Assembly (NCBI GenBank): GCA_946182865.1
Contig: CAMHAV010000013.1
Span: 1-33,876 of the forward strand
Origin: an uncultured Clostridia bacterium
Lineage (GTDB): Bacteria; Bacillota; Clostridia; Oscillospirales; Acutalibacteraceae
Direction of reading: 5' to 3'
DNA: 33,876 bases
Shown here: positions 24,284 through 32,002 of the stretch, one piece after another
How the letters are laid out: the number at the start of each line of letters is the position of its first letter
Numbering within the stretch: the stretch's first letter is position 1
Translations under genes and position numbers: made by a program
The notes under the pieces: generated by a model
Told to the model about the DNA's origin: nothing
Database searches by the model: none
The model's input: only the letters and a program-made list of their open reading frames with translations

Positions 24284-25345
24284 TTATTCATACACCGAGA
24301 ATTTCTTCTCGATCTTGCCGAAGATAAACGTAAAGAACGCGGTGATAACGAGGTAAATCGCCATCGCGGGGACAAAGACCAGATAGGAACCGCTGGCGGA
24401 AATGGTCTTGGAAATGGTGGTGATATCCATCAGGCCGATGACGAACACCAGCGACGCGTCCTTGATGAGCATGACGAACTCATTGCAGACCGGCGGAATC
24501 ATGCGGCGCACCGACTGGGGAATGATGATCTTGCTCATAGTCTGACCGTAGGTCATGCCCAGCGCCTTGGCAGCCTCATACTGTCCCTTGTCGATGGATT
24601 CGACGGCGGCGCGCACGATTTCGGCGCAGTAGGCGGCGCTGTTGAGGGTGAAAGCGATGACCGCCGCCACAAACGCGCCTTTAAACACCGCATCGGGGTC
24701 GCTCGCGTCAAACAGACCGCGCCAGCTGAATCCCTCGAAAATGCCGGGAATGGCGAGATAGATGCAGAAAAGCTGAATCATCAGAGGCGTGCCGCGGAAG
24801 AAGAAGATATAGGCGCGGCAGGGCAGGCTGATGATGGGATTCTTGGAGATTTTGCCCAGCGCCAGAAAGATGCTGATGAAAAGTCCCAGCACGGTGGTGA
24901 GGATGGTCAGCAAAATGGTGAGCTTCGCGCCGTAAAGTACGCTCTGGCCGCAACCCAGCATACGGTAGGTGTAATTGACAAACTGACCGATGACATTCCA
25001 CACGCCTTCATCAGCGGCATGAACGCCCACAAAGCCGACATATTTTTCGCTCAGACCGTTCACCCCTGACGTGGTGAAGGACACATAATTGATAAAATAC
25101 AGATCGTTATAGGTGACAACCACCTGACGGCGCGAACGCGTTTCGTCAAGTTCCAGTTCATGGCGAATCTGTGCCGAAGCCTTATCCATCATGACCTGTT
25201 CGCTCGGCTTGAAGAAAGACAGCACTGTTGCCGCGACAAACAGCGCCAGCAGCACGCCGACGATCACGCGGGTCTTTTGCTCCCACCGACGCACATCAAA
25301 GGCGGAAGCGACGGCCTTGCCGCCTTGTATCAACTTTTCTTTCAA
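24284..25345 (-). CDS. Polar amino acid ABC transporter permease with N-terminal extension
   Basis: The C-terminal ~230 residues form a HisM/GlnP-type permease: LGCGQSVLYGAKLTILLTILTTVLGL, YIFFFRGTPLMIQLF, the cytoplasmic EAA loop YEAAKALGMTYGQTMSKIIIPQSVR and VCNEFVMLIKDASLV. At 353 aa it is about 130 residues longer than most members because of an N-terminal segment holding one extra helix (about residues 28-46) and a mainly extracytoplasmic charged stretch (MMDKASAQIRHELELDETRSRRQ). The start is TTG at 25345, placed 7 bases after AGGAGGG. Substrate is not identifiable. Confidence 0.92.
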   Translation of the reverse strand: MKEKLIQGGKAVASAFDVRRWEQKTRVIVGVLLALFVAATVLSFFKPSEQVMMDKASAQIRHELELDETRSRRQVVVTYNDLYFINYVSFTTSGVNGLSEKYVGFVGVHAADEGVWNVIGQFVNYTYRMLGCGQSVLYGAKLTILLTILTTVLGLFISIFLALGKISKNPIISLPCRAYIFFFRGTPLMIQLFCIYLAIPGIFEGFSWRGLFDASDPDAVFKGAFVAAVIAFTLNSAAYCAEIVRAAVESIDKGQYEAAKALGMTYGQTMSKIIIPQSVRRMIPPVCNEFVMLIKDASLVFVIGLMDITTISKTISASGSYLVFVPAMAIYLVITAFFTFIFGKIEKKFSVYE

Positions 25346-25369
25346 CTGACAACCCTCCTGCTAAATCAA

Positions 25370-25408
25370 GCAAAGGCACATAGGGAAAAAGCCTCCATGT
25401 GCCTCTGC
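25370..25408 (-). promoter_or_regulatory. Intercistronic hairpin between binding-protein and permease genes
   Basis: A 12-bp stem (25370-25381 with 25397-25408) has one position that is a G-U wobble in the minus-strand RNA. No T-run follows directly. Such a hairpin downstream of a binding-protein gene commonly protects that mRNA part or limits read-through; the function here is inference. Confidence 0.6.
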
Positions 25409-25476
25409 GTTATCTGTTATGACAACCGTACACCTCTCCGGGAGGGGGGCTGCCCTGCGTGTAAAACTGACCGGAA

Positions 25477-26304
25477 TTACGCCGCGTCGGAGGCGCTGAC
25501 GGTTGCGTCATTGCGCAGCCACTTCTCGGCGTTCTTCTCAAAGAAGCCTTCCGCCTTGAGTTCGTCCATCGCCTTGTTGATGGCCGCCTGCAGCTCGGTG
25601 TTGTTCTTGCCCATGGCAATGCCGAACTGTTCGGGGTACTCGGTGTCGGTGTAAACGATTTCGTACTTGTCAGGGAACTTGGTGACATAATCCTGCGCCA
25701 CGGTGCTGTCGCAGAGAACGATCTCATATTCGCCGTTGTCCAGCGTGGTGAAGCAGGTGAGAATCTGCTCGGTGGCGGACTTGGTGCAGTCGGTCACGGT
25801 GCCGGTGGCGATCATGTCGTCCAGCAGATCTTCCGAAGTGGTACCCTTCTGGAGAATAACGGAGTGACCGGAGAGATCCTTGAGGGAGCTGACTTTCAGG
25901 TCGCTGCCCTTCTTGACGGCAACCGCCTGGAAGTTCTCAATGTAAGGATTGGAGAAAAGGCAGTTCTGACGGCGCTCGTCGGTGATGGTGACAGCGGAAA
26001 CCACGCAGTCATAGTTGGTGTCGATACCCGCGAAGATCACATCGAAAGCGGTGTCGATCAGGTTGACCTCTACGCCCATCTTTTCGCCGATGGCGTTGAT
26101 GAGATCGACGTCATAGCCCACGGGAGAACCGTCCTCGGCCTTGTCCTCAAAAGGCGGATAGCCGATTTCCATGCCGACGTTGAGCACGCCCTCTTTGATA
26201 AGCATGCCTTTCTTGTCGTTCTTCTTGCCGCCGCAGCCGACCAGAGCGGTGCAGAGCATCGCCGCTGCGAGAAGAGCGGCCAGCGCTTTTTTCATGTTTT
26301 TCAT
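25477..26304 (-). CDS. Polar amino acid ABC transporter substrate-binding lipoprotein
   Basis: The 275-aa protein has a signal peptide with lipobox LVGC (cysteine near residue 24), so it is tethered outside the membrane. It has the SBP_bac_3 fold signs: GVLNVGMEIGYPPFEDKAEDG, VGYDVDLINAIGEKMG, FDVIFAGIDTNYDCVVSAVTITDERRQNCLFSNPYI and GTTSEDLL. These resemble GlnH/cystine-type receptors; the ligand cannot be fixed by eye. ATG 26304 follows AGGAGG at 8 bases. The C-terminus is a run of Ala/Ser/Asp after the last helix. Confidence 0.94.
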   Translation of the reverse strand: MKNMKKALAALLAAAMLCTALVGCGGKKNDKKGMLIKEGVLNVGMEIGYPPFEDKAEDGSPVGYDVDLINAIGEKMGVEVNLIDTAFDVIFAGIDTNYDCVVSAVTITDERRQNCLFSNPYIENFQAVAVKKGSDLKVSSLKDLSGHSVILQKGTTSEDLLDDMIATGTVTDCTKSATEQILTCFTTLDNGEYEIVLCDSTVAQDYVTKFPDKYEIVYTDTEYPEQFGIAMGKNNTELQAAINKAMDELKAEGFFEKNAEKWLRNDATVSASDAA

Positions 26305-26398
26305 ACTGTTTCCTCCTGCAAAAATATGCTTTTTTTGAAATATGGCGGACGTGCCGATTTGTTCCTGTCCCTTTCACGCGCCGCCGACGCTATGCTTT

Positions 26399-26427
26399 AA
26401 ATTAGCACATCGTCGGGTTTTTGTCAA
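26399..26427 (-). promoter_or_regulatory. Promoter of the amino acid ABC operon
   Basis: On the minus strand TTGACA (26422-26427) and TAATTT (26399-26404) are 17 bases apart, with a TGC extended -10. CGATGTGCTA at this -10 also occurs at the promoter of the lysozyme-like gene. Confidence 0.65.
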
Positions 26428-26517
26428 CGCTATTCGGGCAAAAAACTGATTTCCGCCTCATCTTTGTAGAGAAATACAAAAACCGCCGTCATTTTAACGC
26501 TTTTTTGCGCTAAATGA

Positions 26518-26622
26518 TTGAACTATGCATATTGTATGAATAAAATGAATATTCGGAACAACTTTTATGCACAGGCAAAAAAACACAAAAGGCTTGCAAC
26601 TGTGGACTCCGCCATATATAAT
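26518..26622 (+). promoter_or_regulatory. Two candidate promoters of rsmE
   Basis: TTGAAC (26518-26523) and TAAAAT (26541-26546) are 17 bases apart, and TTGCAA (26594-26599) and TATAAT (26617-26622) are 17 bases apart. The second is nearer the gene and closer to consensus at the -10. Confidence 0.65.
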
Positions 26623-26663
26623 AAAAAACAGAATGCCATCACAAAACACGGGGGAATCAGAAA

Positions 26664-27401
26664 ATGCCGAGATTTTTCATTGAGAACGTATCGGGAGACG
26701 CTATCACCATCACCGGACAGGACGCGGCGCATATCGCCAAATCCCTGCGCATGAAAGAGGGAGACAGCCTGACGGTCTGCGGCGGACAGGGGTTGGATTT
26801 TCACTGCGTCATCACGTCGATGACCGACAGCGAGGTGTATCTGCAAGTGACCCAGACCGTCCCCACCGACAGCGAACCTTCCGTCAGGCTCACGCTCTAT
26901 CAAGGCTATCCCAAAGGGGACAAGCTGGAGCTGATCATCGAGAAGACCGTGGAACTGGGCATCACCGCCATCGTCCCCGTGCTCATGCAGCGCTCGGTAT
27001 CCCGTCCCGACGCGAAATCCGCCGCCAAAAAGCACGAACGTCACCAGAAGCTTGCCCTTTCGGCGGCCAAGCAGTGCGGGCGGGGCATCATCCCGGCAGT
27101 GGAGCCGATGATCACGTTCCGGCAAATGCTGCCCCGTCTGCGGGAACATCAGGCGGTGCTTTTCTTTTACGAATGCGGCGGGCAGCCGCTTTCGGAGGCA
27201 GTCAGCGGCATAGCGGAGAAAGGCCTCACCGACATCGCCATCGTCATCGGGCCGGAGGGCGGCTTTGACATGGCGGAAGCGCAGGCTTTACAGGAAAGCG
27301 GCGCGTTCACGGCCACCCTCGGCAAACGCATCCTGCGCACCGAAACCGCCCCCATCGCCGCCACCGCCGCCATCATGTACGCCACGGGCAACATGGATTA
27401 A
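26664..27401 (+). CDS. rsmE: 16S rRNA m3U1498 methyltransferase RsmE
   Basis: The 245-aa protein has the RsmE order: an N-terminal PUA-like domain (MPRFFIENV...HIAKSLRMKEGD) and a SPOUT methyltransferase domain with YPKGDKLELIIEKTVELGI, QRSVSRP, AAKQCGRGIIP, IGPEGGFDMAEA and the knot motif LGKRILRTETAPI. It methylates N3 of U1498 in 16S rRNA using S-adenosylmethionine. The ribosome site is only GGGGGAA. In other Firmicutes rsmE often lies by prmA and dnaJ; here it stands alone and ends 9 bases from the convergent DUF4373 gene. Confidence 0.96.
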   Translation: MPRFFIENVSGDAITITGQDAAHIAKSLRMKEGDSLTVCGGQGLDFHCVITSMTDSEVYLQVTQTVPTDSEPSVRLTLYQGYPKGDKLELIIEKTVELGITAIVPVLMQRSVSRPDAKSAAKKHERHQKLALSAAKQCGRGIIPAVEPMITFRQMLPRLREHQAVLFFYECGGQPLSEAVSGIAEKGLTDIAIVIGPEGGFDMAEAQALQESGAFTATLGKRILRTETAPIAATAAIMYATGNMD

Positions 27402-27410
27402 TGCCTGTTA

Positions 27411-28142
27411 TCATCCGTATTCCTCTTCGCAGCCGTCTCCGTAATCATTACCCGGATATTCGTATTCGCTTTCCCGATGATATCCGTACCCTTCTCCATA
27501 CTCGTATTCGGCTTCCGGGTCACCGTAAATACCGTCATATTCCTCTTTTCCTGTGCGGCAGCAGGCAGCAGCAGCAGCGTCGCGCAGCGCTGCTTTGCTT
27601 TTGTTTGCTTTGCTTTTGTTTGCTTTGCTTTTATTTTCTTTTCTTTTGTTTTCTTTTCTTTGTTGCATTTCTGCTGCATTTACACTCGTTTCTGCTGCAT
27701 TAACGTCAGCCGGGTCACCGGAATCGGCGGAAGAGCCGCCGTCTTCCGTCTCCTCCTCCAGCAGCCAATATCTGGATTTATCGGTTTTGCGCCGCGCCGC
27801 CACTTGGGCATAATGCATCTGCATATCAACCGACGTGACGACCGACTGCGCCAGCATATCCGCGTCCAGCAGGCCGATTTCCGCACAGTAAGCCATCACC
27901 TGCGTCACCGTCGCCCGATCCCCGATCCATCGGTTGCCAATGGCATGCATCACCAGCAGTGCCAGCTTCTCCGGCGAAATCTCCAGACAATACCCGTTTT
28001 GATAGACCTCTCCCCGAACTACGTCAAAAATCGTGTATCCTATCGGCCCGTAGGTCTCCACCAGATCAATGATCCGGTAATCGCTCCATTCATGCGCGTC
28101 CTTGTAATAAAATGAAAGTCCTGTTTTTAGCGGTCGTGCCAT
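27411..28142 (-). CDS. DUF4373 (phage replisome-organizer-like) protein with repetitive tail
   Basis: The first ~125 of 243 residues (MARPLKTGLSFYYKDAHEW...IDLVETYGPIGYTIFDVVRGEVYQNGY) match the start of DUF4373/Lin1244-type proteins, which occur in phages and mobile elements and resemble replication-initiation proteins. The tail is low complexity: a lysine-rich run built of NKSKA-like pentapeptides, an alanine run, then ~45 residues rich in Glu, Tyr and Gly. AAGGAGG is 8 bases before the ATG. It stands alone: no integrase, portal, capsid or terminase is in the window. It may be domesticated, a remnant, or part of a small element. Confidence 0.75.
   Translation of the reverse strand: MARPLKTGLSFYYKDAHEWSDYRIIDLVETYGPIGYTIFDVVRGEVYQNGYCLEISPEKLALLVMHAIGNRWIGDRATVTQVMAYCAEIGLLDADMLAQSVVTSVDMQMHYAQVAARRKTDKSRYWLLEEETEDGGSSADSGDPADVNAAETSVNAAEMQQRKENKRKENKSKANKSKANKSKAALRDAAAAACCRTGKEEYDGIYGDPEAEYEYGEGYGYHRESEYEYPGNDYGDGCEEEYG
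27591..27665 (-). repeat. 15-bp tandem repeat inside the DUF4373 gene
   Basis: Five consecutive 15-base units start at 27591, 27606, 27621, 27636 and 27651; the first two are identical (TGCTTTGCTTTTGTT on the plus strand) and the others differ in a few bases. On the coding strand each gives five residues (NKSKA or NKRKE type), so gain or loss of units keeps the frame. Confidence 0.85.
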
Positions 28143-28204
28143 CGCTGCTTCCTCCTTTTGGTTACGCCTGCCCCATGGGCGGCATCTGTTTCGATTGCAT
28201 CTTG

Positions 28205-28250
28205 TCCCTTTTGTGGGATTGTATTATATTATAAATTTCCTTTTGTGGAA
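28205..28250 (-). promoter_or_regulatory. Tandem palindromes (possible operators) of the DUF4373 gene
   Basis: TCCCTTTTGTGGGA (28205-28218) and TTCCTTTTGTGGAA (28237-28250) share the core CCTTTTGTGG and have complementary flanks, each making a 4+4 inverted repeat. They are 32 bp apart, about three helical turns, and lie between the promoter at 28263-28291 and the gene. Confidence 0.55.
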
Positions 28251-28262
28251 GTTATCAACCCC

Positions 28263-28291
28263 ATTATACCATGCAAATATGAGATTGTCAA
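28263..28291 (-). promoter_or_regulatory. Consensus promoter of the DUF4373 gene
   Basis: On the minus strand an exact TTGACA (28286-28291) and exact TATAAT (28263-28268) are 17 bases apart, with a TGG extended -10. So strong a promoter before such a gene suggests that a repressor holds it. Confidence 0.85.
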
Positions 28292-28323
28292 GAGGAAGCC
28301 GTTTTTATATCGTGGCTGATTAG

Positions 28324-28561
28324 TTTGAATAGATAACCCTGTTGTTTTTTGGCGAGGGTGCGTTTTGTAATGTCATCGGGCGCGGGGCGCAGGCCAATAG
28401 AGGCTGGAGCGATGGCCGCATTTTGGATTTTTAATAAACGGGTATCTTTCCCTCCCGTTACCGGGCTTTTGCCTCGATGCACGCGACGGGGGCGTACACG
28501 GCATTCGCCGTCCGCGCAATTGGCCCGATGGGTTTTGTCATGCGTATTTGTAACCTTTTTG
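28324..28561 (+). repeat. ~235-bp non-coding repeat element, copy B
   Basis: This is the inverted counterpart of 20702-20935. CATCGGGC near the left part and GCCCGATG near the right part (28374-28381 and 28523-28530) could pair to fold most of the element. It fills the space between the DUF4373 promoter and the 3' end of the MocR-type gene. A 71-codon open frame (28349-28564) runs through it but is not kept in copy A, where indels shift it. Confidence 0.85.
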
Positions 28562-28663
28562 TAATCGGGTCGAGGGTTGCTTTTATTTTTTTGATTTTAT
28601 TTCAGGACATTCTGCTAATGCTGCTGTGTGAGATGCGCTATTATAAGATTTCTCTCTGATGGT

Positions 28664-30049
28664 TTATCGGTTTTCCTCCGCGATTTGGTGCAGCAGCGCC
28701 ACACCCCCGCGCATATCTTCCTCCGCAATGCCCGCGAAGCTCAGACGCACGCAGGCATTTTTTTCATTTTCTTCCCCGCCCACGGTGGGAATGACGCGCA
28801 GTCCCGCTTTCATGGCGTTCCGCGCCAGTTCCTGCGCGCTGACGGCGCAGGGGAATGTCACATCCACGCACAGCGCCGTTTCGGCCAGCCGCACCTTGGC
28901 CTTCTTCCCGAAATACTCCGCCAGCAGGGTCATTAGCAAGCCGCTTTTTTCGGCGTACACCTTACGCAGGCGGCGCAGGCGCTTTTCGATGTGGCCGTCC
29001 CGCATATATTCGGCAAAGGCAAGCTGCTCCACCTTGGAGGACGTCTGGTTGTAATACGCGCCGCGCTGACCGTAGAGCGCCGCCAGTTCCTCCGGCAGCA
29101 CCATGTAGCTGATACGCACCGACGGCATGAGCAGCTTGGAAAACGAACCGAGATATACCACCCGTCCGCCGCCGTCCATCCCCTGCATGGCCGGCACGGG
29201 ACGGGATTTGAAGCGAAGCGCGCCGTTGTAGTCGTCCTCGATCACCAGTCCGCCCGTTCGCTCCGCCCATTCCAGAATCTCCGCGCGGCGGCTGACCGGC
29301 ATGGGGCGTCCCATGCTTTCGGTGTTGGCGGGATTGAGGTAGAGCACGTCAATGTGGGAGGCATACAGTTCCGCCGCCGTCACGCCGTATTTGTCGTGTC
29401 CCAGCGGGGCAATGTTCAGCCGGAAATCGCGGAATACCCGTTCCGCCTGCGCAAAACCGGGATATTCGATGCCCACGCGTCCGGCGCGTTCCCCCAGCAG
29501 TCCGCACAGCAGCGAGAGAAGCGGCTGCACACCGGCTCCCACCACAATGCGGTCGGCGGCGGCATTCACGCCGCGCAGCAGCATGCCGTAACGCGCCAGT
29601 TCCCGCCGCAGCGCCGGTTCGCCCTGATAATGACCGTAGGAGGAAACGATATCCTCGCGGCTCAGCACCGAACGCACATATTTGCGCCACAGTTCGATAT
29701 CCGAACCGCGCATATCCACGTAGCGGCTGCCGAAATCGTAGCGCACGCCCGGCGGTTCCTTTTCCTCCCTGTCCTCATCGGGGTGAGGGGGTTCGCTTCT
29801 GACCGCCGCCTCCACATAATAGCCGCTCTGCGGACGGCTGACCAGATACCCTTCCACACAAAGCTGCTGGTAGGCCTGCTCCACCGTCGTGCGGCTGACG
29901 CCCAATTCCTCGGCAATACAGCGGATAGAGGGCATTTTCTCCCCCACTTCCAGCGCACCCGCGCCGATTCTGTCGCGGATGCTTTCATATAACTGACGGT
30001 ACATCGGCACCCTTGACGCACTGTCCAGCGAAATCGGTTCATAGATCAT
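28664..30049 (-). CDS. MocR-family (GntR plus aminotransferase) regulator, PdxR-like
   Basis: The 461-aa protein joins an N-terminal GntR winged helix (residues ~1-80: RDRIGAGALEVGEKMPSIRCIAEELGVSRTTVEQAYQQLCVEGYL) to a fold-type I aminotransferase domain that binds pyridoxal phosphate, with the probable Schiff-base lysine in SFSK near residue 305 and DDYNGALRF supplying the cofactor aspartate. PdxR members sense PLP and control vitamin B6 genes; divergence from an ECF subunit and pyridoxal kinase fits that role, which remains inference. The start at 30049 has AGGAGG at 10 bases; an in-frame ATG at 30100 lacks one. No terminator was recognised after the stop. Confidence 0.88.
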   Translation of the reverse strand: MIYEPISLDSASRVPMYRQLYESIRDRIGAGALEVGEKMPSIRCIAEELGVSRTTVEQAYQQLCVEGYLVSRPQSGYYVEAAVRSEPPHPDEDREEKEPPGVRYDFGSRYVDMRGSDIELWRKYVRSVLSREDIVSSYGHYQGEPALRRELARYGMLLRGVNAAADRIVVGAGVQPLLSLLCGLLGERAGRVGIEYPGFAQAERVFRDFRLNIAPLGHDKYGVTAAELYASHIDVLYLNPANTESMGRPMPVSRRAEILEWAERTGGLVIEDDYNGALRFKSRPVPAMQGMDGGGRVVYLGSFSKLLMPSVRISYMVLPEELAALYGQRGAYYNQTSSKVEQLAFAEYMRDGHIEKRLRRLRKVYAEKSGLLMTLLAEYFGKKAKVRLAETALCVDVTFPCAVSAQELARNAMKAGLRVIPTVGGEENEKNACVRLSFAGIAEEDMRGGVALLHQIAEENR

Positions 30050-30136
30050 TTGTAAAACGCCTCCTGTTTCGCAAAAAACTGTCATGATAAAAATAATCAA
30101 AATTGTATATTTTCAAATGCACAGTTATGATGTATT

Positions 30137-30164
30137 ATTATACCAGTTCAACGTTGAAAGTCAA
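30137..30164 (-). promoter_or_regulatory. Promoter of the MocR-type gene with palindromic operator
   Basis: On the minus strand TTGACT (30159-30164) and TATAAT (30137-30142) are 16 bases apart with a TGG extension. The spacer contains the perfect 12-base palindrome TTCAACGTTGAA (30147-30158), well placed to block RNA polymerase. No convincing plus-strand promoter for the ECF gene was identified in the same region. Confidence 0.7.
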
Positions 30165-30228
30165 CCCTTATCCTAAAAGCCTATCATTCAGATTATGAAT
30201 TTTGTATTTTGAAAAGGAGACGAATCTC

Positions 30229-30873
30229 ATGAATCAACTCAACAACCGTAAAAATCCCGCGCTGCTGGTCGCTAAAGTCGGCATCATGGCGGCGCTCTCG
30301 TATCTCGCTTTCACGTTCCTGCAAATCAAGGTGCCTGTCGGCTCGGAATTCACCTCTTTCCACCTCGGCAATACGTTCTGCGTGCTGGCGGCGCTGCTCT
30401 TCGGCGGCGTGCCGGGAGGACTGGCGGGCGCCATCGGCATGACCATCGGCGATCTGCTCGACCCGGTCTATATCACCTCCGCGCCCAAAACCTTTATCCT
30501 CAAATTCTTCATCGGTCTGATCACCGGACTGGTGGCGCACAGGCTCGGCAAGATCTCGCAGCACGGCGAGGACGGCTCGCTGCCTGACGGAAAAAAGGTC
30601 TTTGGCTGGACGGTCGCCGCTTCTTCGGCGGGTCTGCTCTTTAACGTCATCTTTGAGCCGGTCTTTTCCTACTTCTACAAGCGATTCATTTTAGGTCTGG
30701 ATGCCGAAGCGGCTTCCATCCTCGCCAAATGGCAGACCGCCACCACCTTTGTCAACGCGGTTCTGTCCGTCATCGCTGCCGTGCTGCTTTACGTGGCGCT
30801 GCGCCCGGCTCTTATCAAAGCCAATCTGTTTGATTTCAATGTAGGAGTCAAACGCCAGAAAAACAAAGACTAA
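30229..30873 (+). CDS. ECF transporter S component, probably vitamin B6
   Basis: The 214-aa, six-helix membrane protein has the ECF S-component signs: AKVGIMAALSYLAFTFLQIKVPVG near the start, the AxxxA-like small-residue face of helix 1, and LGNTFCVLAALLFGGVPGGLAGAIGMTIGDLL. S components bind a vitamin and are driven by the shared EcfA1A2T module, which is not in this window. Its place between a MocR/PdxR-type regulator and pyridoxal kinase suggests a PdxU-like pyridoxine/pyridoxal carrier; that ligand is inferred from context. ATG 30229 follows AAGGAG; an in-frame ATG at 30202 lies before that site. Confidence 0.85.
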   Translation: MNQLNNRKNPALLVAKVGIMAALSYLAFTFLQIKVPVGSEFTSFHLGNTFCVLAALLFGGVPGGLAGAIGMTIGDLLDPVYITSAPKTFILKFFIGLITGLVAHRLGKISQHGEDGSLPDGKKVFGWTVAASSAGLLFNVIFEPVFSYFYKRFILGLDAEAASILAKWQTATTFVNAVLSVIAAVLLYVALRPALIKANLFDFNVGVKRQKNKD

Positions 30874-30907
30874 ACTTGCAAAGCGCATCGCACAGACGCG
30901 AATTTCC

Positions 30908-30941
30908 GGCGCACCGGAATAAATCGTGTCGGCGGTGCGCC
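30908..30941 (+). promoter_or_regulatory. Intercistronic hairpin between ECF and kinase genes
   Basis: GGCGCACCG (30908-30916) pairs with CGGTGCGCC (30933-30941). A competing small hairpin TCCGG-CGCA-CCGGA (30905-30918) uses the left arm. The T-run (TTTTT, 30950-30954) lies some 8 bases away, so it may be a weak attenuator rather than a full terminator. Confidence 0.5.
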
Positions 30942-30988
30942 TTGCCATGTTTTTGTTATCATTCTTCTTTCGGAAAGGAACTCGCCTC

Positions 30989-31834
30989 ATGAAAAGAATT
31001 GTCACGGTGCAGGATATTTCCTGTGTCGGTCGGTGTTCGCTGACCGTTGCGCTTCCCATCATCTCCGCCATGGGAGTGGAAACCTCCGTGCTGCCTACCG
31101 CCGTACTGTCGGGTCACACCCTCTTTCCCCATCCCGCTTTCTGCGATCTGACGGGGGAAATCCCCGCCATCACCGCCCACTGGCGGGAAATCGGTGTGGC
31201 GTTTGACGGCATTTACACCGGCTATCTGGGTTCGCTGCGGCAGCTCGCGCTCATCTCCGACTTCATCGACGAATTCCGGGGGGACGGCTTTGTCTTTATC
31301 GACCCCGTCATGGGCGATCACGGGCGGCTGTATTCCCGATTTACCGACGCGTTTGTCTCACAGATGAAGCACTTCTGCGGCAAGGGGGACGTGATCGTGC
31401 CCAATCTCACCGAAGCGTGCCTGCTGCTGGACGTTCCCTATCCGGGAGAACACTACACGCGGGAACAGATCCGCGACCTGCTGCGCGGGCTGACTTCGCT
31501 GGGAGCCAAAAAAGCCATTCTGACAGGCGTGAGCTTTGCGCCCGATGAACTGGGCGCCGTCGCCTACGACAGCGAGAACGGCCAATTCTTTTCCCGCTTC
31601 GGTCACCGTGAAAACGGCAGCTTCCACGGCACGGGCGACATCTTTGCCTCGGTCTGCGTGGGCGCTCTCGCGGGCGGACATCCCTTGGGGGACGCGGTGG
31701 GGCTGGCGGTGGATTTCACCTGCGAGTGTATCCGCCGCACAGCGGACAGTGGCCGCGACAAAGCGTTCGGCGTGAATTTTGAGGCGGCGCTTCCCTCTCT
31801 TATCGCCGCCGCTTCCGCACAGAACCATGAATAA
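30989..31834 (+). CDS. pdxK: Pyridoxal/pyridoxamine kinase
   Basis: The 281-aa ribokinase-family enzyme phosphorylates pyridoxal, pyridoxine or pyridoxamine to the 5'-phosphate. Seen are the start VTVQDISCVGRCSLTVALPIISAMG, VLSGHT, the core FIDPVMGDHGRLY, VPNLTEACLLL and the ATP-loop/catalytic-base motif GSFHGTGDIFASV, where the aspartate of GTGD is catalytic. Length is normal for PdxK/PdxY, and the two cannot be separated by eye. ATG 30989 is preceded by AAAGGA. With the upstream ECF subunit it would take in and trap vitamin B6. Confidence 0.94.
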   Translation: MKRIVTVQDISCVGRCSLTVALPIISAMGVETSVLPTAVLSGHTLFPHPAFCDLTGEIPAITAHWREIGVAFDGIYTGYLGSLRQLALISDFIDEFRGDGFVFIDPVMGDHGRLYSRFTDAFVSQMKHFCGKGDVIVPNLTEACLLLDVPYPGEHYTREQIRDLLRGLTSLGAKKAILTGVSFAPDELGAVAYDSENGQFFSRFGHRENGSFHGTGDIFASVCVGALAGGHPLGDAVGLAVDFTCECIRRTADSGRDKAFGVNFEAALPSLIAAASAQNHE

Positions 31835-31923
31835 GAAATCGGTTTTTTGTGACAAATCTTTAGGACAATTCACAGTTTTTTTACAGACGCTTTGTTTTCA
31901 TAAAATATTCATATTTCGGACAG

Positions 31924-31964
31924 CCCGTCAGATTATAATAAATGTGACGGGTTTTTGTTTTTTC
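31924..31964 (+). terminator. Terminator after pdxK
   Basis: CCCGTCA (31924-31930) pairs with TGACGGG (31945-31951) around a 14-base AT-rich loop, followed by TTTTTGTTTTTT. It lies 90 bases after the pdxK stop. Confidence 0.8.
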
Positions 31965-32002
31965 CAAAAATCCCAAATGCTAACTGATAGGATATGATTA
32001 CC

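Noticed and set aside
21026-28142. A prophage, suggested by the phage-tail-lysozyme-like and DUF4373 genes
   Set aside because: Housekeeping transport and rRNA-methylation genes separate the two, and no integrase, terminase, capsid or tail genes are present. The lysozyme-like protein has a signal peptide and host-type wall domains.
28349-28564. A 71-codon frame inside repeat copy B
   Set aside because: Copy A contains indels that break this frame, the composition is arginine/proline-rich as expected of GC-rich non-coding DNA, and there is no ribosome site.
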